Positions 45,619 to 55,206 of a DNA stretch of 64,000 bases are shown here, in pieces. The notes below the pieces were generated by a model. It did not search any database. It worked only from the letters and a program-made list of their open reading frames with translations, and was not told the origin of the DNA. The stretch comes from an uncultured Pelagibacteraceae bacterium (lineage in GTDB: Bacteria > Pseudomonadota > Alphaproteobacteria > Pelagibacterales > Pelagibacteraceae). A program made the translations under genes and the position numbers. The stretch lies in the NCBI GenBank assembly GCA_902594235.1, contig CACJLJ010000002.1, positions 186,001 through 250,000 on the forward strand, written 5' to 3'. Positions within the stretch are counted from its first letter, which is position 1. Every line of letters starts with the position of its first letter.

Positions 45619-46596
45619 ATGTCATTACAAGAAGTAGATTTTTCAAAAACGCTTAATGATAATCAGGTTTATGAGTCTATCATGGGTAATTATTCAGATC
45701 TGAGCAAAGATTGGATATCTCACCAATGGAATTGGATGAATAATGTTTATTGGTCATTCAATGATCATTATAAATATATGATAGTCATTTCATTAATTGA
45801 AAAAACTCTTCAATTTTATGATCAAATGCAAATACAATATTCATATGAAGAATATTATTCGAAATCATACCTGCAAATTGAAAAATTTAGTATTACTGAA
45901 CTCTGTGAAAAATTAGATCTACCAAAAGAAACAATTAGAAGAAAAGTTTTAGAATTAGAAAAAGATGGCGTGATTAGTCGAAGTAAAAAAAAAATCATTA
46001 TTGATCGAAAAGCTTTTGAATTCGTTAAGCCTATAAATCAAATTAAATTTTCATCAAAATATATCTATCTAGTTTCACGAATTTTAAATAAAGAAAAAGT
46101 TTATAATAAAAAACTTGATCAAAAAATGATTGAAAATGTTATTAAAAATAAATTTACATTGTGTTGGAGGTGGTTTTATAGAATGCAAATACCTTTGGTT
46201 ATTGGCTATCATAAATTTATGGGAGATTTAAGTACATTTCATATTTGGGGAACAGTTTGTATGAATCAAGTTTTGAATGTTGCAAAACAACTTAATACTG
46301 ATGAAGATAAACCTTCTTTAAATTATTTTACCGTAAACAACGTTTTGTTAAAAAATCTAGGTACAGATATTGGTATAAGCGCAATGTCAATTTCTGATAT
46401 GACACAAATTCCTAGAGCGACAATTATTAGAAAATGCAAATATCTTATAAAAGAGGATTTGATAAAAATGAATGAAAAAAAACAATATATATTAACGACA
46501 ATGAATTTTCGAAAAATTTTACCCTATCAAACTGAGATTTTTAAATATAAAGCAAAGTTTATTCGTAAAATTTTAAATCTACTTGTAATTTCTTGA
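45619..46596 (+). CDS. Transcriptional regulator-like protein with two winged-helix motifs
   Basis: A 325-residue protein (ATG at 45619; an in-frame GTG at 45559 would include the promoter-like region, so is less likely). Two helix-turn-helix blocks are visible: ITELCEKLDLPKETIRRKVL with a wing LEKDGVISR at about residues 95-128, and SISDMTQIPRATIIRKCKYL with a wing IKEDLIKMNE near 255-290. Between them is a region rich in Trp and aromatic residues (RWFYRMQIPLVIGYHKF) that might bind a ligand. The family is unknown to me; a GntR/MarR-like sensory role is inference. Confidence 0.65.
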   Translation: MSLQEVDFSKTLNDNQVYESIMGNYSDLSKDWISHQWNWMNNVYWSFNDHYKYMIVISLIEKTLQFYDQMQIQYSYEEYYSKSYLQIEKFSITELCEKLDLPKETIRRKVLELEKDGVISRSKKKIIIDRKAFEFVKPINQIKFSSKYIYLVSRILNKEKVYNKKLDQKMIENVIKNKFTLCWRWFYRMQIPLVIGYHKFMGDLSTFHIWGTVCMNQVLNVAKQLNTDEDKPSLNYFTVNNVLLKNLGTDIGISAMSISDMTQIPRATIIRKCKYLIKEDLIKMNEKKQYILTTMNFRKILPYQTEIFKYKAKFIRKILNLLVIS

Positions 46597-46638
46597 AATT
46601 ATAATACGTATAATGGTGTGTAATTACTTAGAGGGGTC

Positions 46639-47487
46639 ATGGGTATTGTAACAACAATTGCACCATTTGCATTAGCATTAATAATGTTAGGGCTTGGAGC
46701 ATCATTAACTGTTAATGATTTTACTAGAGTTTTTAGAAATCCTAAAGAATTTTTTGTTGGTTTAATTTGTCAATTAGTTGTTTTACCTATTGTAGGATAT
46801 TTACTAATAATTATTTTAAAAACTCCAATAGAGCTCGCGTTGGGAGTAATGTTAATCGCAGCAGCTCCTGGCGGAGTAACATCCAATATTTTAACTAAAT
46901 TTGCAAATGGAGATGTTGCACTTTCGATATCACTTACAGCTTTTTCAAGTTTAATAAGCATTATTTCTGTTCCTTACATAGTTTTTTTATCAATAGAATT
47001 ATTTAATATAACTTATGTTGAAAAAGAAATTTCAATGGTTGGAATCTCATTAAAAATGTTTTTTGTTGTAACTATTCCTGTGATTTTAGGAATGATAATA
47101 AGAAAATTTGCAGATAACTTTATCTTAAAAAATATGAAATTTATTCAACGATTATCAATTGGTTTATTCATAATCGTTTTTGTTGCAATTTACGTAGAAG
47201 AATGGGATAGCATTGTAATGTTTTTAACTAAAGCTGGAACGATAGCTTTAACTTTAAATATAGCAATGATGATCATAGGTTTTTACACAGCTAAATTTTT
47301 TGCATCAGGTGTTGCTCAACAAAGATGTATCTCTTTAGAATGTGGTTTACAAAACGGAACTTTAGCTGTTTTCGTTGGAACTCAATTATTTGATAGCATG
47401 ACTTATATGGTTCCTACAGCAGCTTATGCATTAATAATGATGACAACTTCAGTTATTTTTGTAATTTTTTTAAGAAAAAAAGTTTAA
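46639..47487 (+). CDS. Sodium-dependent transporter of the BASS (bile acid:sodium symporter) family
   Basis: A 282-residue membrane protein with about nine helices. Signatures are ALIMLGLGASLTVNDF in helix 1, PGGVTSNILTKFANGDVALS (sodium site region) and ECGLQNGTLAVFVG in the discontinuous second half, both characteristic of the SBF/BASS fold. Substrates of bacterial members include organic acids and pantothenate; none can be deduced here. A strong AGAGGGG site lies upstream of the ATG. It converges with etfD. Confidence 0.85.
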   Translation: MGIVTTIAPFALALIMLGLGASLTVNDFTRVFRNPKEFFVGLICQLVVLPIVGYLLIIILKTPIELALGVMLIAAAPGGVTSNILTKFANGDVALSISLTAFSSLISIISVPYIVFLSIELFNITYVEKEISMVGISLKMFFVVTIPVILGMIIRKFADNFILKNMKFIQRLSIGLFIIVFVAIYVEEWDSIVMFLTKAGTIALTLNIAMMIIGFYTAKFFASGVAQQRCISLECGLQNGTLAVFVGTQLFDSMTYMVPTAAYALIMMTTSVIFVIFLRKKV

Positions 47488-49107
47488 TTACATATTTCCA
47501 TATTTGGGTCCTCCTCCACCTTCTGGTGTGACCCAATTAATATTTTGTGAAGGTTCTTTAATATCACAAGTTTTGCAATGAATACAATTTTGAGAATTAA
47601 TAATGAATTTATTTGAACCATTCTCTTTGTGAACTTCATAAACACCTGCTGGACAATATCTTTGAGCAGGTTCATCAAATTTTTCCAAGGTATAACTAAT
47701 TGGTAATGACGGATCTTTTAGTTTAAGATGAACAGGTTGATTATCAGCATGGTTTGTACCGGTAAGATACACTGAGCTCGTCTTATCAAATGTAATTACG
47801 TTATCAGGTTTTGGATAATCTATTTTTGGCATTTCAGAAGCTAATTTTAATGTCTCATGATCTGCATGCTTATGTCTTAGTGTGAAAGGTAACTTTCCCC
47901 TAAATAATATTTGGTCTATTCCAGTAAATATAATGCCTAAAATTAATCCCCAGCTAAAACTTGGTTTAACATTTCTTGCCGCATAAAGCTCTTTATACAA
48001 CCAGCTTTTTTTTAGTTTTTCTTCAAAAACAGATAAATCTTTATCATTTTTTAAGTGTTCATTAATTGTTTCTGCAGCAATAATTCCACTCTTCATAGCT
48101 GTATGCGATCCTTTAATTTTAGGCATATTCAACGTACCTGCATCACAACCAACTAGTAATGCACCTGGCATAAACATTTTTGGTAAACTTTGAAAACCTC
48201 CTTCAATCAATGCTCTTGCACCGTAAGAAATTCTTTTTCCACCTTCAATTATCTTTTTTATTGCTGGATGAGTTTTAAATCTTTGAAATTCATCGAATGG
48301 TGATAAGTGAGGATTTTTATAATCTAGACCAATTACATAACCAAGGAATATTTGTTTATTTTCTGCATGATACATAAAACTTCCACCGTAAGTACTATTA
48401 TCTAATGGCCATCCAGCAGTATGCATTACTAAACCCTCACTGTGATTTTCTTCTTTAATTTCCCATATTTCTTTAAAACCTATTCCATATTGTTGAGGAT
48501 CTTTACCTTCATCTAAATTAAATTTTTTTATTAATTGTTTTCCTAAATGACCTCTACAACCCTCTGCAAATACCGTTACCTTACCCAAAAGTTCCATGCC
48601 AGGTTCAAAACTATCTTTTTTATTACCTTCTTTATCAATACCCATATCTTGTGTTGCGACACCTTTTACCGCACCTTTATCATCATATAATATTTCACTT
48701 GCTGGAAAACCTGGAAAAATTTCAACACCTAAAGCTTCAGCCTGTTCTGCAAGCCACCTACATAAATTTGCTAAACTAATAATATAATTTTTGTGATTTT
48801 GTTGAACAGAAGGCAACAACCAAGTTGGCCAACTTAATGATTTTGTTTTTCCTAAAAATAAAAATTTTTCTTTAGAAACTTTTGTTTTAATTGGCGAGTT
48901 TAAATTTTTCCAATCCGGCAATAACTCATCTAGTGCTTTGGTTTCAAATACATTTCCACTTAGAATATGTGCACCAATTTCAGAGGCTTTTTCTAAAAGA
49001 CAAACATTTAATTCTGAGTTAAGCTGCTTTAGTTTTATTGCAGTTGATAGGCCTGATGGACCTCCACCAACTATTACTACATCATATTCCATTGTCTCTC
49101 TGGACAT
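47488..49107 (-). CDS. Electron transfer flavoprotein-ubiquinone oxidoreductase
   Basis: Membrane-associated enzyme passing electrons from ETF to ubiquinone. The 539 residues carry an N-terminal FAD site VVIVGGGPSGLSTAIKLKQL, AGAHILSG-like EIGAHILSGNVFE, CDAGTLNMPKIKGSHTAMKSG, and a C-terminal [4Fe-4S] domain with CPAGVYE and CIHCKTCDIK. It ends a minus-strand operon with etfA, etfB and a DMGDH-like dehydrogenase, so this operon encodes the full route to the quinone pool. Confidence 0.95.
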   Translation of the reverse strand: MSRETMEYDVVIVGGGPSGLSTAIKLKQLNSELNVCLLEKASEIGAHILSGNVFETKALDELLPDWKNLNSPIKTKVSKEKFLFLGKTKSLSWPTWLLPSVQQNHKNYIISLANLCRWLAEQAEALGVEIFPGFPASEILYDDKGAVKGVATQDMGIDKEGNKKDSFEPGMELLGKVTVFAEGCRGHLGKQLIKKFNLDEGKDPQQYGIGFKEIWEIKEENHSEGLVMHTAGWPLDNSTYGGSFMYHAENKQIFLGYVIGLDYKNPHLSPFDEFQRFKTHPAIKKIIEGGKRISYGARALIEGGFQSLPKMFMPGALLVGCDAGTLNMPKIKGSHTAMKSGIIAAETINEHLKNDKDLSVFEEKLKKSWLYKELYAARNVKPSFSWGLILGIIFTGIDQILFRGKLPFTLRHKHADHETLKLASEMPKIDYPKPDNVITFDKTSSVYLTGTNHADNQPVHLKLKDPSLPISYTLEKFDEPAQRYCPAGVYEVHKENGSNKFIINSQNCIHCKTCDIKEPSQNINWVTPEGGGGPKYGNM

Positions 49108-49130
49108 AATCTAATTTTTTACAGATTCTA

Positions 49131-50084
49131 TTATTTTTGTATAGTGTTTAATTTGTTCAATTCTTCTAAGAATTGTGGAAGAGCTTCAAAAAGATCAGCT
49201 TCAAGACCATAATCTGCTACGCTAAATATCGGTGCCTCACCATCTTTATTTATTGCAACAATAATTTTACTCTCTTTCATTCCAGCTAAATGTTGAATAG
49301 CTCCTGATATACCAACTGCAATGTATAAATCTGGAACTACTACTTTACCAGTCTGCCCTACTTGGTGATCATTGCTAATATAGCCAGCATCAACTGCTGC
49401 TCTAGAAGCTCCAATAGCTGCATTCAATTTGTCAGCTATAGATGTGATTAATTTAAAATTATCTCCATTTTGCATTCCTCTTCCACCAGAAATTACTACT
49501 CTTGCAGTACCAAGTTCAGGTCTATCAGATTTAATTTCCTCTCTTTTTACAAATTTAGTATGTCCAAATTCCTCTCCTGGGTCAGCTTTTTCAATTGGAG
49601 CTGATCCACCTGAACTTTCACAAGGATCAAATGAAGTAGGTCTAATTGTAACACATTTTTTTGCGTCCTTACTTTTTACCGTTGCAAAAGCATTCCCAGC
49701 ATAAATTGGTCTTAAAAAAGTATCAGCAGAAATTACTTTGATGATATCACTTATTTGTGATGTGTCTAAAGATGCTGCAATTCTTGGCATTAAATTTTTT
49801 CCAAATGTATTTGCTGAACAAACAATATGAGAATAATTATCTGCTAATTTAACAATTACAGGTGCAAAATTCTCAGCTACAAAATTTTCATAATAAGTTG
49901 CTTCAACATGAATAACTTTTTTAACTAAAGGTAGTTGTGATAATGCTTTAGCAGCTTCATCACAATTCTGACCAATAACAACTGCATGAACATCAGCATC
50001 TATTTGCGATGCTGCAGTTACAGCATTCAGTGTAAATGGTCTTAGTTCTTTATTATTATGCTCTGCTATCAACAAAACGGACAT
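49131..50084 (-). CDS. etfA: Electron transfer flavoprotein alpha subunit
   Basis: FAD-binding subunit of ETF. At 317 residues it is the usual length. The C-terminal FAD domain shows SGGRGMQNGDNF, GASRAAVDAGYI, QVGQTGKVV and VGISGAIQHLAG. It starts directly after etfB on the same strand. ETF shuttles electrons from several flavin dehydrogenases; here the local donor is likely the DMGDH-like enzyme encoded upstream. Confidence 0.97.
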   Translation of the reverse strand: MSVLLIAEHNNKELRPFTLNAVTAASQIDADVHAVVIGQNCDEAAKALSQLPLVKKVIHVEATYYENFVAENFAPVIVKLADNYSHIVCSANTFGKNLMPRIAASLDTSQISDIIKVISADTFLRPIYAGNAFATVKSKDAKKCVTIRPTSFDPCESSGGSAPIEKADPGEEFGHTKFVKREEIKSDRPELGTARVVISGGRGMQNGDNFKLITSIADKLNAAIGASRAAVDAGYISNDHQVGQTGKVVVPDLYIAVGISGAIQHLAGMKESKIIVAINKDGEAPIFSVADYGLEADLFEALPQFLEELNKLNTIQK

Positions 50085-50834
50085 CTATATTACCTTTGCT
50101 TCATTTTTTAATTTTTGAACCAGTTCAGCTACACTAGAAACTTTAATTCCAGCTTTTCTTTTTGGAGGTTCCTCTACTTTAATTTGCTCGATTCTTGGAG
50201 AAGTATCTACTCCCAAATCTGACGCATTCAATTGTTCAATTGGTTTTTTCTTAGCTTTCATAATATTAGGTAAGGAGGCATATCTTGGCTCATTTAATCT
50301 TAAATCACATGTTACAATTGCTGGTATATTAATTTCTATTGTCTCAAGACCTTCATCAATTTCTCTAGTAACTTCTAACTTTTTATCTTTAATTTCAATC
50401 TTTGATGCAAATGTTGCTTGAGGCCAATTTAGTAGAGCACTCAACATTTGTCCTGTTTGATTACAATCATCATCAATTGCTTGTTTGCCCATAAAAACTA
50501 AATCAGGTTTCTCTTTCTCAACAATTTTTTGTAATAGTTTAGAAACTGCTAGAGGCTCGACGATACCATCAACCTTAACAAGAATACCCCTGTCAGCCCC
50601 CACAGCTAATGCTTTACGAACTGTCTCTTGAGCTTTCTCTTCACCAATACTAACAGCTATCACTTCAGTTGCTTTGCCCGATTCTTTAATTTTGACTGCT
50701 TCTTCAATTGCATTGTCATCTGGTGGATTTGTAGACATTTTTACATTATCAGTGACCACACCAGTATTATCTTCTTTAACTCTAACTTGCACATTGTAAT
50801 CAATAACTCTTTTTACAGCGACTAAAATTTTCAT
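50085..50834 (-). CDS. etfB: Electron transfer flavoprotein beta subunit
   Basis: AMP-binding subunit of ETF, 249 residues. Family signatures are [18 protein letters not shown] at the N-terminus, [19 protein letters not shown], and the recognition region [20 protein letters not shown]. The ATG overlaps the DMGDH stop by one base, so coupled translation with the dehydrogenase is likely. Confidence 0.97.
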   Translation of the reverse strand: MKILVAVKRVIDYNVQVRVKEDNTGVVTDNVKMSTNPPDDNAIEEAVKIKESGKATEVIAVSIGEEKAQETVRKALAVGADRGILVKVDGIVEPLAVSKLLQKIVEKEKPDLVFMGKQAIDDDCNQTGQMLSALLNWPQATFASKIEIKDKKLEVTREIDEGLETIEINIPAIVTCDLRLNEPRYASLPNIMKAKKKPIEQLNASDLGVDTSPRIEQIKVEEPPKRKAGIKVSSVAELVQKLKNEAKVI

Positions 50835-53266
50835 TATGCTCTCAACAATTTATTTTCAGCATCGTATGGACTTTCTTCAAGAATTGTAGCTTCATACATT
50901 TTTCCAAGAATATCAACTTTAAGTTTTTCTCCAACATTTGCTAAATCAGGTTTAACCATTGCTAGAGCTATTGATTTATCTAATCTAAATCCGTATTCAC
51001 CTCCGGTAGCTCTTCCAACTACTTTATCATCTTTGTAAATTGGGTTATTTCCCAGCACGTCTGAGTCGGTTGTGTTGTGAACCTCAAGAGTTACCAATTT
51101 ATTTTCAAAGCCTTTCTCTCTCCATTTGTTCAAAGCCTCAAGACCAATAAAATTTCCTTTATTTGGATGTATAAATCTGTCTAAACCAGACTCATATGGT
51201 GAATATTCAATTGATAATTCTGTTCCAACGAGTTTATAAGATTTTTCAACTCTTAAACTATTCATTGCTCTAATTCCAAAAGGTTTAATACCTAAATCTT
51301 TACCAGCATCCATTAATTTATCGAATATGTGATTTTGATATTCAATTGGATGATGCAATTCCCATCCCAACTCACCAACAAAATTAACTCTCATTGCATT
51401 CACTGGTGCAAAACCAACGTTCACTTTCTTTGCAGTTAACCATTTAAAATTTTCATTAGTAAAATCATCTGTAGAAACTTTTTGCATTAATTCTCTAGCT
51501 TTAGGGCCTGCAACAACAAGTACACCAGTACTATTTGTTAAATCCTCAAATATTACCGATCCATCAGTTGGCATCCATTTTTGAATCCAATCATGGTCTA
51601 AACGTAAATTTGCACCTGCGGAAACTAGATAATAACTATTTTCTGCTTCCTTCATAATCGTGAATTCAGAATGCACTCCACCTTTAGTGTTCAAAGCATG
51701 ACATAAATTTATTCTACCAATCTTTTTGGGAAGTTTATTGGCAACTAAATAATCTAAAAATTCTTCTGCTTTTGGTCCTTTAATTCTACATTTTGCAAAT
51801 GCAGTCATATCCAGTAGTCCAACATTTTTTTTTACATTCTCACATTCTTTTTTAATTGCATCGAACCATTTTGATCTTCTAAAAGACCAATCATCTTTTT
51901 GATCCATACCATCAGTTGCAAAAAAATTTGGACGTTCCCATCCAAATTTTTGACCGAATACTGCCCCAAGATTTTTCATTCTTTCATAACATGGTGAAGT
52001 TCTAAGAGGTCTTGCAGCTGGTCTTTCTTCATCAGGATAATGAACTATAAACACATGACTATATGCCTCTTCATTTTTTGCCTTCAAATATGATTTTGTT
52101 GCATAATTTCCATATCGTCTCGGTTCAACACCAAGCATATCTATTGTTGGTTCGCCATCAACAATCCATTCTGCTAATTGCCAACCTGCTCCTCCGGCAG
52201 CAGTAATTCCAAAACTATGGCCTTCATTAATCCAAAAATTTTTAAGTCCCCAAGCAGGTCCTACTATTGGGTTACCATCTGGAGTATAACAAATTGCACC
52301 ATTATAAACTTTTTTTACTCCAACTTCTCCGAAAGCAGGCACACGATGTATTGCTCCTTCGATATGTGGAGCAAGTCTATCTAAATCTTCCTGAAATAAT
52401 TCATATTCTGAATCTTTTGATGGTCCTTCAACATAACAAGCAGGTGCACCATCCTCATATGGACCTAAAATTAATCCACCAGCTTCCTCTCTCATATACC
52501 ATCTGCTATCACTGTCTCTTAAAACTCCCATTTCAGGAAGGCCTTCTTTTTTTCTTTTTTGAATTTCTGGATGAGGTTCAGTTACAATATATTGATGTTC
52601 AACAGGTATAACTGGAATATCTAATCCAACCATTTCGCCAGTCTGTCTTGCAAAATTTCCTGAGCAAGATATTACGTGTTCACATTCGATTGAGCCTTTA
52701 TCAGTTTCAACTATCCAACCATCTTTTGTTTGTCTCATTGATAAAACAGTTGTATTTCTATAAATTTCAGCACCTCTATTTCTTGCACCAGTTGCAAGTG
52801 CTTGAGTTAAGTCTGCTGGCTGTATATATCCGTCTTCTGGGTGTTGTATTGCTCCAACCAAGTCATCTGTATGACATAAAGGCCAAATTTCTTTAACTTG
52901 TTGTGGAGTTAAAAATTTAACATCCACTCCTATAGTTTTGGCTACACCAGCATACTGATGATATTCATCCATTCTATCTTTTGTACTTGCTAATCGAATA
53001 TTAGATACAACGCTAAACCCAACATTTTTACCTGTTTCTTCTTCTAATTTTTTATAAAGATCAACTGCATATTTATGAAGTTGCCCAACAGAGTAACTCA
53101 TATTAAAAAGAGGTAATAATCCTGCTGCATGCCATGTAGAACCAGAGGTTAGTTCTTTTCTCTCAACCAAAACAACATCCGACCAACCTTTTTTTGCAAG
53201 ATGATAAAGAGCACTAACCCCGACTACCCCTCCACCAACAACTACTACTTTTGTTTTAGTTTTCAT
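50834..53266 (-). CDS. FAD-dependent dimethylglycine/sarcosine dehydrogenase-like enzyme with folate-binding domain
   Basis: An 810-residue oxidative N-demethylase. The N-terminal DAO domain begins with [33 protein letters not shown] has the His that in rat dimethylglycine and sarcosine dehydrogenases holds FAD covalently. From about residue 430 a FAO_M/GcvT module binds tetrahydrofolate and captures the methyl group as methylene-THF. A dimethylglycine or sarcosine substrate fits SAR11 osmolyte use, but paralogues are numerous. First in an operon with etfB, etfA and ETF-QO, its electrons have an obvious acceptor. Confidence 0.88.
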   Translation of the reverse strand: MKTKTKVVVVGGGVVGVSALYHLAKKGWSDVVLVERKELTSGSTWHAAGLLPLFNMSYSVGQLHKYAVDLYKKLEEETGKNVGFSVVSNIRLASTKDRMDEYHQYAGVAKTIGVDVKFLTPQQVKEIWPLCHTDDLVGAIQHPEDGYIQPADLTQALATGARNRGAEIYRNTTVLSMRQTKDGWIVETDKGSIECEHVISCSGNFARQTGEMVGLDIPVIPVEHQYIVTEPHPEIQKRKKEGLPEMGVLRDSDSRWYMREEAGGLILGPYEDGAPACYVEGPSKDSEYELFQEDLDRLAPHIEGAIHRVPAFGEVGVKKVYNGAICYTPDGNPIVGPAWGLKNFWINEGHSFGITAAGGAGWQLAEWIVDGEPTIDMLGVEPRRYGNYATKSYLKAKNEEAYSHVFIVHYPDEERPAARPLRTSPCYERMKNLGAVFGQKFGWERPNFFATDGMDQKDDWSFRRSKWFDAIKKECENVKKNVGLLDMTAFAKCRIKGPKAEEFLDYLVANKLPKKIGRINLCHALNTKGGVHSEFTIMKEAENSYYLVSAGANLRLDHDWIQKWMPTDGSVIFEDLTNSTGVLVVAGPKARELMQKVSTDDFTNENFKWLTAKKVNVGFAPVNAMRVNFVGELGWELHHPIEYQNHIFDKLMDAGKDLGIKPFGIRAMNSLRVEKSYKLVGTELSIEYSPYESGLDRFIHPNKGNFIGLEALNKWREKGFENKLVTLEVHNTTDSDVLGNNPIYKDDKVVGRATGGEYGFRLDKSIALAMVKPDLANVGEKLKVDILGKMYEATILEESPYDAENKLLRA

Positions 53267-53322
53267 TTATCGATTCCTACTAAATTTTTATTCATTACGA
53301 AACAAAATTGTATTGTGTATTG

Positions 53323-53799
53323 TCAAATTGAACTGCCTAATGGAATTGGGCTTGAGACCATTGTAGTAAGCCAGCAATCTTTTAATGGCCCATCCCCAGT
53401 ATATTTTTCTACCTGCCAGTTAAATTTATGATAAATTTTTTCACTATCTAAAATTATCACCTCAAATTGAGCCCATTTGTCACTACTTCCAACCTCGGTA
53501 ATTGTGTGACTTAAATGATTTAATAACATTTGATAAGATCTACCCTTTATCATCATCTTAAAGTTGGTTAGTGGACCTGTATTTTTTTTATTTTCTGGGT
53601 GCGCAAAATTCCAGGTTTGTTCGATACCCCCATCATTAAATTTCTCATTATTATTCATTAATGCAACCAATTGAATTTTTATTACTTCAGCTGGCAAAAT
53701 TGAATTATTGGGAATTTGTAACTCCGCTTTAGATGATGATAAATTGAATAAAAAAATTATTACTACACTAAACGTTAAGTGCAGTTTTTTTAACATCAT
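53323..53799 (-). CDS. Exported DUF4864-like protein
   Basis: A 158-residue protein beginning at one of two consecutive ATGs (53799/53796). The N-terminal hydrophobic run SVVIIFLFNLSSSKA suggests a signal peptide. The mature part shows IQLVALMNNNEKFNDGGIEQ then WNFAHPENKKNTGP and the segment MIKGRSYQMLL, which I associate with the DUF4864 family of periplasmic proteins with an SnoaL/NTF2-like look. Its start overlaps the upstream flavoprotein gene by about 30 bases. Function unknown. Confidence 0.6.
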   Translation of the reverse strand: MMLKKLHLTFSVVIIFLFNLSSSKAELQIPNNSILPAEVIKIQLVALMNNNEKFNDGGIEQTWNFAHPENKKNTGPLTNFKMMIKGRSYQMLLNHLSHTITEVGSSDKWAQFEVIILDSEKIYHKFNWQVEKYTGDGPLKDCWLTTMVSSPIPLGSSI

Positions 53800-54337
53800 T
53801 AAGAAATTCTTCTCTTTTTTTATCACTCACAAATGGTACAGCAAAATATCTTCTATAATTGATATTATAAATGCCGCACATATGAAAAACCCCTCTCTTT
53901 AAACGTCTTATAGGTAAATTTAAAAAAAAGGTAGTAATTGCTAATCTTGGCGAACCATATGTGCAAAAAATTATTGCTTTTTTATCTCTTAGGTTTCCAA
54001 TTGGATAACCATAATTACCCCATAATTGTTTAAATTTAAATGCCCAAGGTGGAGCTAAAACTTTATCTATCCATCCTTCTACGATTGCAGGCATTCTAAA
54101 ATTCCAGATAGGAGCTATTAAAACTATAGTATCACAAGCATCAATTCTTTTTCTATGATTTAAAACAATCGCATCTGGCTCCTCACCAGCAAAAACCGGG
54201 TTAAATTTTTCTTTATATAAATCAACAATATCAACTTCATTTCCTTTTTCAGTAGCGGTCTTTATAAATGTATCTTTAATTGCTGCATTAAAAGATTTAT
54301 CATTATAGTGACCATAAATAAGAAATATTTTTTTCAT
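53768..54337 (-). CDS. Flavodoxin-fold NAD(P)H oxidoreductase (quinone reductase-like)
   Basis: A 189-residue FMN oxidoreductase of the NQO1/MdaB group. The N-terminal FLIYGHYNDKSFNAAI, the FMN loop APIWNFRMPAIVEGWIDKVL and FCTYGSP near residues 125-131 are family features. It may reduce quinones two electrons at a time or act on a small electrophile. It overlaps the following DUF4864-like gene by about 30 bases, an unusually long overlap for this compact sequence, and both may be co-translated. Confidence 0.8.
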   Translation of the reverse strand: MKKIFLIYGHYNDKSFNAAIKDTFIKTATEKGNEVDIVDLYKEKFNPVFAGEEPDAIVLNHRKRIDACDTIVLIAPIWNFRMPAIVEGWIDKVLAPPWAFKFKQLWGNYGYPIGNLRDKKAIIFCTYGSPRLAITTFFLNLPIRRLKRGVFHMCGIYNINYRRYFAVPFVSDKKREEFLNDVKKTALNV

Positions 54338-54399
54338 CTCATTCTAATAATACAAAAATGCCACATTTAAAACCAACAAATAATTAATAAATGTTAATT

Positions 54400-54588
54400 A
54401 TGATCAATTATTTTGTCATAGAAGGATCTCACAAAGATCCAAATAAAATGAGCACCATATACAAAAATACAAAAAAAAAATACGGACCTTTCATGAATAA
54501 AGATGAAGCTGTTTCCTTAGCAAAATCTTTAATTCAAAGAAATATTGATGACTTTTATCATAGGGCATGGGTAATTACTAAAAACTGA
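54400..54588 (+). CDS. Small DUF4170-like protein
   Basis: A 62-residue cytoplasmic protein (ATG at 54400; an in-frame ATG at 54391 gives 65). INYFVIEGSHKDPN at the start, the central KYGPFMNKDEAVSLA and the ending FYHRAWVI match the layout of alphaproteobacterial DUF4170 proteins as I recall. It sits alone on the plus strand between minus-strand operons. Function unknown. Confidence 0.6.
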   Translation: MINYFVIEGSHKDPNKMSTIYKNTKKKYGPFMNKDEAVSLAKSLIQRNIDDFYHRAWVITKN

Positions 54589-54589
54589 A

Positions 54590-55024
54590 TTAATCTTGTA
54601 AAGCCGGGAAAGCTTGTCTAACTTTTAAAAAATGAGTTTGATATTCCATTTTAGTGCACTTATTTTCGACATAATCTATATTGTTAGACATCATTAATTT
54701 TTTAGCTTCATCACTTTTAATGCCCAATTGAAGCCATAAAACCTTTGCACCAATTTTTAAAACATCTTTGGCAATGGCTGGAACTTCATTTGAAGGTCTA
54801 AAGACATCAACAATATCAATCGAATCTTTTATGTCAGTAATTTTTTCAAATACTATCTCTCCTAAAATTTTTTGGCCTTTAGCTTTTGGATTTACTGGAT
54901 AAACTTTATAACCATATTGCTGCATATACTTCATTACAATAGTCGAAGCTTTAGTAGAATCATTACTCACTCCAATCATTGCTATTTTTTTATATTTCAA
55001 AAGTATTTCTTTTATATTTGTCAT
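54590..55024 (-). CDS. CoA-binding domain protein (YccU-like)
   Basis: A 144-residue protein with a Rossmann-like CoA-binding fold: AMIGVSNDSTKASTIVMKYM, YPVNPKAKGQKILGE, DIVDVFRPSNEVPAIA, and LWLQLGIKSDEA. This family may act as a stand-alone CoA ligase-like sensor; no catalytic role is established. The ATG overlaps the stop of the upstream 61-residue gene by four bases, and echA lies before that. Confidence 0.8.
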   Translation of the reverse strand: MTNIKEILLKYKKIAMIGVSNDSTKASTIVMKYMQQYGYKVYPVNPKAKGQKILGEIVFEKITDIKDSIDIVDVFRPSNEVPAIAKDVLKIGAKVLWLQLGIKSDEAKKLMMSNNIDYVENKCTKMEYQTHFLKVRQAFPALQD

Positions 55025-55206
55025 TGTCTATTTTTAATTTGTTCCTCGCAAAACTTTTTAGCCTCTTGTGCAGTCATTGGTTGTTCTAATTTTTTACTTC
55101 CTGCCATACATGCCTCTATAGCTCTATTTTGATTATGACCCCTGAAATTATATATAACAACTACTCCTACAATCAAAAAGATTATAATAATTAAATTTTT
55201 TTTCAC
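55021..55206 (-). CDS. Small single-pass membrane protein
   Basis: A 61-residue protein starting at a GTG that overlaps the echA stop (GTGA). An N-terminal hydrophobic helix (LIIIIFLIVGVVVIYNF) is followed by a polar region with two Cys, ACMAGSKK and KFCEEQI, which on the outer side of the membrane could form a disulfide. The overlaps with echA upstream and the CoA-binding gene downstream support it as real. Function unknown. Confidence 0.55.
   Translation of the reverse strand: MKKNLIIIIFLIVGVVVIYNFRGHNQNRAIEACMAGSKKLEQPMTAQEAKKFCEEQIKNRQ

Noticed and set aside
52178-52896. Several frames opposite the DMGDH-like gene
   Set aside because: All are nested in a confidently assigned coding sequence and none has a credible start or domain.
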